From Carya illinoinensis (Eukaryota > Streptophyta > Magnoliopsida > Fagales > Juglandaceae), in the NCBI RefSeq assembly GCF_018687715.1, contig NC_056759.1, positions 34,376,385 to 34,440,384 on the forward strand: a stretch of 64,000 bases of DNA, read 5' to 3'. A program made the position numbers and the translations under genes. The notes under the pieces are model-generated. The model saw only the letters and a program-made list of their open reading frames with translations. It was not told the DNA's origin and ran no database searches. How positions within the stretch are numbered: position 1 is the first letter of the stretch; every line of letters begins with the position of its first letter. This document shows positions 59,501 through 64,000 of this stretch, in pieces.

Positions 59501-60472
59501 TTTGGGTTCCTGAATTTTATGGGATGAAGTTTATTGTTCTATAAATATTGCAATCCGTGGAACTCGGTCACAGACTAAAATGATATTTAATTTTATTGCA
59601 TCAAATGATAATTAACAGAAACATATCCCTTAAATGTAATTGTACGTCTATTTTAGACCATTAGTTGACCAATTTCAAATGTAACTTTTAGGTGATAGCT
59701 GCGACAAATCGTGCTGATATCTTGGATCCTGCTCTTATGCGTTCTGGTCGATTGGATCGTAAAATTGAGTTTCCACATCCTACTGAAGAAGCAAGAGCTC
59801 GTATCTTGCAGGTGAGTTTTCCAGGAATTCTTTATTTGACCATTCTGTGCAGTTAGCCAATGCTCTGTGCAGGATTCTCATTGAATCTCTTTCTTTGATT
59901 TATTAGATTCATTCAAGAAAGATGAATGTTCATCCTGATGTAAATTTTGAAGAACTGGCTCGGTCTACTGATGATTTCAATGGGGCACAACTAAAAGCTG
60001 TTTGTGTAGAGGCAGGCATGTTAGCCCTTCGACGTGATGCAACTGAGGTGTGCACTTTCCTTATTTTTGCAATTTGTTGCACGTTTGACAAATTTACATT
60101 AGATCCACCAATTATGGGAAAGCTCATTGAGATTACTTAGCCTCTTTTTAAAGAGGGTTGGTTAACTTGGTTTTGGGGGGCATTTCTGAACCCGCTTGGG
60201 GGTGAAGTTCTTTAACGAGACCACCATCTTCATGGACCAATTCTCATGCAATATTTTTTCTTTGAGTAGTGCTACTCATCATCCCAATTTTCATCATAAT
60301 ATGATGATGAATAGATTTTTTTTTTTTTTTTTTCCATTTTTGGCTGCAATTTTAATTGGGTATTAATTAGAGTGATGATATTGTTCAATTTCAGGTGAAC
60401 CATGAAGACTTCAATGAAGGTATCATACAGGTTCAGGCAAAGAAGAAATCAAGCTTGAATTACTATGCATAA
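48408..60472 (+). CDS. RPT5: 26S proteasome regulatory particle AAA-ATPase RPT5 (subunit 6A)
   Basis: Ten exons: 48408-48524, 54642-54758, 55721-55828, 57198-57389, 58478-58669, 59046-59164, 59305-59392, 59692-59811, 59907-60047, 60395-60472. They join in phase to 423 residues, matching plant RPT5. An N-terminal coiled coil (about 25-75) and OB-like domain precede the AAA domain. Walker A GPPGTGKT is at 211-218, Walker B IIFIDE at 266-271, and the Arg-finger region has [11 protein letters not shown]. The C-terminus is NYYA, an HbYX-type tail that docks into the 20S core and helps open its gate. It unfolds ubiquitinated substrates in cytosol and nucleus as part of the hexameric ATPase ring. 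Intron 1 is 6.1 kb because of a chromovirus insertion. Coding exons show no damage. Confidence 0.98.
48908..48955 (-). mobile_element. Ultra-short LINE tail insertion 1 (about 20 bp)
   Basis: The insert 48922-48941 (poly-T then GATAAGT on the plus strand; ACTTATCAAAA on the minus) is flanked by a perfect 14-15 bp duplication AATGAATCAAGAAT(C) at 48908 and 48942. The sister LTR has a single unduplicated site, so the direction of change is known. Confidence 0.85.
49151..49217 (+). mobile_element. Ultra-short LINE tail insertion 2 (45 bp)
   Basis: The insert 49162-49206 begins GCCTATTTCTATGAATATAA and ends TTACCTATAAAAAAAAA, matching the last 45 bases of the local LINE 3' end. It is flanked by perfect GTTTACCCTTC copies (49151-49161, 49207-49217). 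The sister LTR has the empty site. Confidence 0.9.
49480..49962 (-). pseudogene. Chromovirus integrase C-terminus and chromodomain
   Basis: 49962-49579 has the GPY/F-type region ([34 protein letters not shown]). A frameshift follows, then 49610-49480 reads [22 protein letters not shown] and SSWEMLWKL, a chromodomain. This domain directs chromoviruses to modified histones. Confidence 0.85.
49922..50709 (-). pseudogene. Chromovirus integrase, frameshifted
   Basis: The zinc-binding part (HYNPQAGH) is followed by a frameshift near 50535; the pairing cysteine and QLNKHET stretch are in another frame. The core 50485-49922 keeps the catalytic acidic residues: Asp in [12 protein letters not shown], Asp in [10 protein letters not shown] and Glu in [13 protein letters not shown]. 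Confidence 0.9.
51030..51990 (-). pseudogene. Chromovirus reverse transcriptase and RNase H
   Basis: RT blocks include [27 protein letters not shown] and [13 protein letters not shown]. The active site reads FFYDNLVYS, so the second catalytic Asp is changed to Asn. RNase H follows with [16 protein letters not shown] and [11 protein letters not shown]. An in-frame TAG just before HMCVDYR replaces the usual Trp codon. The enzyme would be inactive even if translated. Confidence 0.9.
52207..52524 (-). pseudogene. Chromovirus aspartic protease, C-terminal part
   Basis: [13 protein letters not shown] is the conserved block after the active site in gypsy retropepsins. The active-site DSG part lies in a broken stretch upstream (52525-52619) and was not cleanly seen. 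Confidence 0.75.
52620..53803 (-). pseudogene. Chromovirus gag, interrupted by a SINE
   Basis: The N-terminal part (53803 to about 53590) has the retrotransposon gag pattern ([11 protein letters not shown]). After the SINE the frame resumes at 53297 with [11 protein letters not shown] and [17 protein letters not shown] zinc knuckle [14 protein letters not shown] follows, in which the last Cys is kept. The two halves repeat a FLK stretch at the junction, which is the SINE target duplication read as protein. Confidence 0.85.
53281..53600 (+). mobile_element. tRNA-derived SINE (family B) inside chromovirus gag
   Basis: Body from 53291: A box GTTGGCCCAAGTGGTGAAGG, B box AAGGTTCAACCCCTCATAGG, the shared GTGCACGGGACCAG block, then AGAGGTTCCCTAACAT and an A-run to 53589. 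Flanks CACTTCAAAAA and CCTTCAGAAAA are a diverged target duplication. It inserted after the chromovirus had landed. Confidence 0.9.
54040..54452 (-). repeat. 5' LTR of the chromovirus (element orientation)
   Basis: It is the partner of 48849-49340 and follows the primer site with a three-base spacer. It preserves the empty sites of the two small insertions found in the other LTR. Confidence 0.9.
54759..55720 (-). mobile_element. LINE 3' tail fragment in intron 2 of RPT5
   Basis: At about 55270-55320 the minus strand reads TTTGTTTGGGCTATGCCTAT followed by TAGTAAAATTTA, the LINE tail signature in reverse orientation. The rest of the intron (54759-55260 and 55480-55720) has no recognised feature. 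An open frame at 55292-55474 (minus) has no domain I know. The exact fragment limits are unknown. Confidence 0.4.
56920..57005 (+). mobile_element. LINE 3' tail fragment in intron 3 of RPT5
   Basis: CTTGTATACGTCTTGTCTAC, TTGGCCTATGCCTATTTAC, AATAAAACTTCTTATTAC and TTATAAAAAATAAAA give a well-preserved LINE end, in gene-sense orientation. Confidence 0.7.
57059..57114 (+). mobile_element. Ultra-short LINE tail insertion 3 (16 bp)
   Basis: The insert 57079-57094, CTTATCAAAAAAAAAA, lies between two perfect 20-bp direct repeats (57059-57078 and 57095-57114). The insert is the extreme 3' end of the local LINE. Confidence 0.8.
57470..57499. repeat. C-rich homopolymer tract in intron 4 of RPT5
   Basis: An almost pure C-run of about 29 bases followed by A/C-rich sequence. 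Such runs are prone to slippage and sequencing error. A similar C-run at 49405-49420 lies in the chromovirus. Confidence 0.9.
57694..57748 (+). mobile_element. Ultra-short LINE tail insertion 4 (19 bp)
   Basis: The insert 57712-57730, ACTTATCAAAAAAAAAAAA, lies between TGATGCTTCAATTTACCA (57694-57711) and TGATGCTTCAATTTACTA (57731-57748), which differ at one base. It is in intron 4 of RPT5. Confidence 0.8.
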
Positions 60473-61481
60473 ACTGGAAACTGGGATTATTCGTTTCATG
60501 TTTAAAAGTTTACATCAAGCAAATTCTACACACCAGAACGATTTAGAATTTCAGCTAGGCCAAGAAGAAAGCAAAGGTTGTAGTTAGGCACTTTGAAATA
60601 TGTAATTGGCTGACTGCAGATTTGAAGTCTGTTTTGGGGACAAATGATTCGTGTTTTAACATGCGAGGGAATTGGAGAGACTGCACCTATCATTTAGCCA
60701 ACGTTTCCATTGGAATCCAATCAGGGTTGGGAATAAAACAGCCATGCGGGTGAAGCTCAGTTGGAGATTTGGTGCTTTCACAAACATGATCCCTCGTGGC
60801 TCCTGCTTACGCTGAATGTCTAAGATCTTCCTAATTATTTTATAATACACAAAGGCCATAAAAGGGGATCAAGCTGGATAAAATTGCATTTTGTTCAGCT
60901 GTGAGTGCCACATCACATTCTTAAAGCTCTCGTATTGTCACCCAGTATTCCTTAGTGAACATGTGAACAAAAATGTGTAGATTATGCAAGTCTCTGCCTT
61001 CTCTTGGACATCAGAGAAAACAACACCAGTATCAATGTCTCATGTCTGATCAACCATGATCCCTCCCCCACACGCTAGGAAAAAAGAAATCTATATCAGC
61101 ATTCTTAAAGGACCATACCCCTCTGGAGTACAAACTCCTGTTCCGGAAACCCAACCGACTGAAATTAGTGGCTAGAAAAAGCACCATATGTGAACACCAA
61201 ATCTACACACCGGTCATTTAGCAATTTGCAGAACACACATTTTATATATTATTCCCCAAATGGGGTATGTATATAAATCCTTTCAATGTCGCCAGAAAAA
61301 AAAAAAAAAAAAAAGGGCACATAATAATAGAACAAGACTTGAAAACCAAAACTATTAGAACACATTATACCTTCAGACTCTACCGGAACAAAAGGAAAAG
61401 GGGAAAGAAAATACTAAATAACTCAGAGCGAAAACTACAGAGAACATCACCATCCCAAAGCTTGTTTTGGTAAGGCAGTGT
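60473..61481. other. Region between the converging ends of RPT5 and TCTP
   Basis: Holds the 3' UTRs of both genes and no further gene. An A-run lies at 61295-61313. Confidence 0.6.
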
Positions 61482-62544
61482 TTAACACTTGACTTCCTTC
61501 AATCCATAAGCAAAGTAGATAAAGGTCGGATCAGTGGCACCTTCCTTGTAGTATGCGAAAACCAAACTGCCATCATCATGCATGCTTTCCCCCACAAAAC
61601 TGCCACAGATATGAGTCAATGAATCAATACAGTTTTCCCAAAAAGATAAAAATAAAAATAAAAGATAAATTGTGGAGAAGAGCAGGGAGCACATACAACT
61701 GGAGGTCACTGAGCTTTGAAAGGAGGAACTTAGTCGCTGCCTCAATGTGTTTCTTAAACAAGTCTTGCCGCTCAGGCTCCAATTTGCCTGTCAGATTCTT
61801 GATGTACCTCTTCATGTATGTGACAAACTGCTTCTTGTCATAGGAAGGTTGCTCCTGAAAATAGCATAAAGCCACGTGTTTGAAATCCGGAGTATGAACA
61901 TCAATAACATCATAGCTAGTATAAGCACTCAGCTCTCTCACCTGAAGCCTAAAGGTATCAACAATGTCAACAACCTTGACAACTTGGTCATCGACTCCTT
62001 CATCCTCACCTCCACCTTCTGCAGAAGGGTTAGCCCCGATGTCTACATCGACGGCTCCTTGAACAACCCACTTTTAGATCAAAAATACTAATATTAACCA
62101 ACGACTATGGAATAAAAAAGCTATATAAAAAGTAAAAAAATACAAAATAAAAAGAAGAAGAAGAGTTTGAACCTTTCCTTCCACCTCCCACAGCATCCCA
62201 TTCTCAATTTCCTTGTAAGGGAACGAATCCGAGAGAAGTTCATCGCCTGAAATTTCATCACAAAATATCAGTTTGTCAGAAAAAAACGCTATTATAGTTC
62301 AAAAATAATTTCCACCCGTAATAAAGAAGTCCAGATGTGTTTCAACAGTATAACCAAAGAGGAATCTTTTACTCACAAAGGCGTCATAAGAAATTACTAG
62401 CACAAGAATATTAACGAGATAGGAACATTAGCAACCATATTAAAAGAAACTATAGCCATATATACTTCACTATGCACAACACACCCACACTCACACACAT
62501 CAACCCACGCACGCACGCGCAAATAAATATACATATACAAATAC

Positions 62545-62582
<38 letters not shown>

Positions 62583-63419
62583 CACAATGTGCACAGTAGT
62601 ATGCGAAACCACCAATTCATTTATTACGGGTACCTGAAACCAAAAGGTATTCATAAGTGAAAAGCCAATCCGAGTAAATTATAAGAAAAAAAGAACCCCA
62701 AAATACTTGGAACTTTTTTTTTTTTTTATAAGAACCCCAAAATACTTGAACTCAATGTTCTGGTTAGTCAGAAGTTTAAATTATAATTTAGAAGCTCAAG
62801 TAAACTAATTCAACCTAATATACTCGTTTAAATGCACAGAATCCTCTCCAGAATATTAAAATGATATACCAAAAATACAGTAATAAGGAAAAAAAAAATT
62901 AAAGATTGCAATTTGTGCCTTTCCAATTGGTTTCTTAACATCTACACAGAGCATTAATTAATGTATAAGAAAACACCAGCTTTCTCACTCACGATTTAAC
63001 AACCTAAAACCCAGAATGAGAAAATTACGCAAATCTTTTTGATCCGATTGGTGGAATCTTCAAATCCACCCCCACCTCCCCCACCTCTCTCTTTCCAACA
63101 CAAAAATAAGGAATAAACCAGCTTACACACAGAAAATTTCAGCTTTTCACGCTTAAAGAGAAACGATCATGCTTTTCAATTCTCTCCGTTCAATAAAACC
63201 GAAAACTTTTTCGACCAAAGCAGCAGACAAGATTAAAATATCGTAGGCAACAATTTTAACTCGGAAAACTGTAGTTAGAGACGTATGAAACCCTACAAAC
63301 TATTCGAAACAAAGAAGATTATAATTAAAGATATTATATTAATGAAATTTTCTCTAAAGAAAAGACGGATAGAGAAAAAAATAAAATTGACCTGAGAGAA
63401 GATCCTGGTAAACTAGCAT
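61482..63419 (-). CDS. TCTP: Translationally controlled tumour protein (TCTP)
   Basis: Five exons on the minus strand: 63419-63392 (28 nt), 62246-62173, 62070-61942, 61854-61697, 61599-61482. They join in phase to 168 residues, the standard plant length. The exon 4 donor is TT|GTATGT, which gives the conserved LQFFVGES reading. The N-terminus is [18 protein letters not shown]. Signature 1 is [10 protein letters not shown], signature 2 [11 protein letters not shown], and the end is [12 protein letters not shown] is an abundant cytosolic protein with a beta-rich core and a helical hairpin. It binds calcium, tubulin and Rab-type GTPases and promotes growth through TOR-linked and cell-cycle routes. 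Intron 1 (1.1 kb) holds a (TA)n/ACAT microsatellite near 62540-62582 and an ultra-short LINE tail insertion. Confidence 0.98.
62692..62751 (-). mobile_element. Ultra-short LINE tail insertion 5 (17 bp) in intron 1 of TCTP
   Basis: The insert 62714-62730 (T-run then ATA; TATAAAAAAA on the minus strand) lies between AGAACCCCAAAATACTTGG-type repeats at 62692-62713 and 62731-62751, which differ by one G. It has the same form as the RPT5 intron insertions. Confidence 0.7.
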
Positions 63420-63570
63420 GATTGCAGATTTTCTTTTCTACGGAATTGAATATGGAAACTTGATCAAAATTGAAAAGGAAGCAGAGAAGGCAAAAGAGTG
63501 AAAGCGTGAGAGCGCGAGGGAGTTTCGGAAGCTCAGCGGCGGTGAATTATTTATAAACAACAGGGTCGAT
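63420..63570 (-). promoter_or_regulatory. TCTP core promoter and 5' UTR
   Basis: The minus strand reads GTTTATAAATAATTC at about 63546-63560, a TATA box about 130 bases before the ATG. Transcription would start near 63520. The leader is purine- and CT-rich. Confidence 0.65.
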
Positions 63571-64000
63571 GAAACGGAAGGAGCGTTTAAAATTACCAAA
63601 TTAGGTCCGAGGAAGGTTTTTTGATTCAATTCCAATTGTGTCTCTGCGTGCCTAAGATGGAACAGGATTCTAATTCCTCGGAGCTTCCTTCCTCCCCACC
63701 CAGACAACCACCGTAGAGACGTGGAGGGTGTTGTTTATTCTTTATTAAATTATTTAGAGGAATGTTATATGCAGTCGTAAAGTGTATAAATACTGCATAA
63801 TTACTTTAAAAAAATGGAATTCATTATTAAAAAGTTAGTTTTTTTCATGTGGATCCTGTATTAATTCATTTTTTTTAATATAGACTATACGGAGCTTGCA
63901 CAACCACGACTGTAAATATTATTTTTTAATTATTTAATGATATTTCAGGAATTTATTTGTATATTATGAAAACAAATAATTTTATACACCACATTCTTAT
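63571..64000. other. TCTP upstream flank to the window edge
   Basis: AT-rich beyond 63730, and no gene is seen. The GC-richer 63570-63720 part probably holds upstream promoter elements of TCTP. Confidence 0.4.

Noticed and set aside
62397..62660. Ile/Tyr-rich open frames in TCTP intron 1
   Set aside because: Translation of the (TA)n and ACAT microsatellite.

Overview
The window is plant nuclear DNA, very probably from a woody eudicot. A Juglandaceae- or Fagales-type tree is my guess, but the window alone cannot prove it. The evidence is GT-AG introns, AT-rich intergenic DNA, a MIR164 gene, telo-box and site II promoter motifs, chromovirus, LINE, SINE and TRIM-type repeats, and protein genes that match plant families throughout. 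There are six protein-coding genes, one microRNA gene and a heavy load of nested transposable elements. I derived the exon boundaries by hand from splice sites, reading phase and family length. No searches were run.

Layout. 1-5450: possible minus-strand promoter at the left edge, then a decayed LINE on the minus strand interrupted by a short AT-rich element. 5450-12120: mostly intergenic, with a MIR164 precursor and its TATA box at 7.9-8.1 kb and a CCGG-rich inverted-repeat element at 10.5-10.9 kb. 12122-13973 (-): GDSL esterase/lipase, five exons. 15884-17373 (-): ribosomal protein L22 with a 5' UTR intron and telo-box. 21559-24266 (-): a 99-residue HIG1-domain mitochondrial protein with a SINE in an intron. 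25.6-36.1 kb: a nested pile of two SINEs and a poly(A) retroposon split by a very young 9-kb LTR element (LARD type). The LARD has 3.4-kb LTRs, a perfect GTTCT target duplication and an antisense gene-like ORF. 37003-46735 (-): RFI2-like RING-H2 E3 ligase, six exons, intron 1 enlarged by a LINE and TRIM-like elements. 48408-60472 (+): RPT5, the 26S proteasome ATPase, ten exons, with a decayed chromovirus in intron 1. 61482-63419 (-): TCTP, five exons.

The genes do not form a pathway. RFI2-like and RPT5 are divergent neighbours and both serve the ubiquitin-proteasome system, but this looks coincidental. RPT5 and TCTP converge. RPL22, RPT5 and TCTP are housekeeping genes.

The most unusual signals are two. 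First, the LARD carries an intact 142-codon ORF antisense to the element, with its own TATA box, direct repeats upstream, a pyrimidine-rich leader, a good ATG context and a poly(A) signal. Second, there is a set of extremely short LINE tail insertions (about 16-45 bp) flanked by 11-20 bp target duplications, two of them proven by empty sites in a sister LTR.
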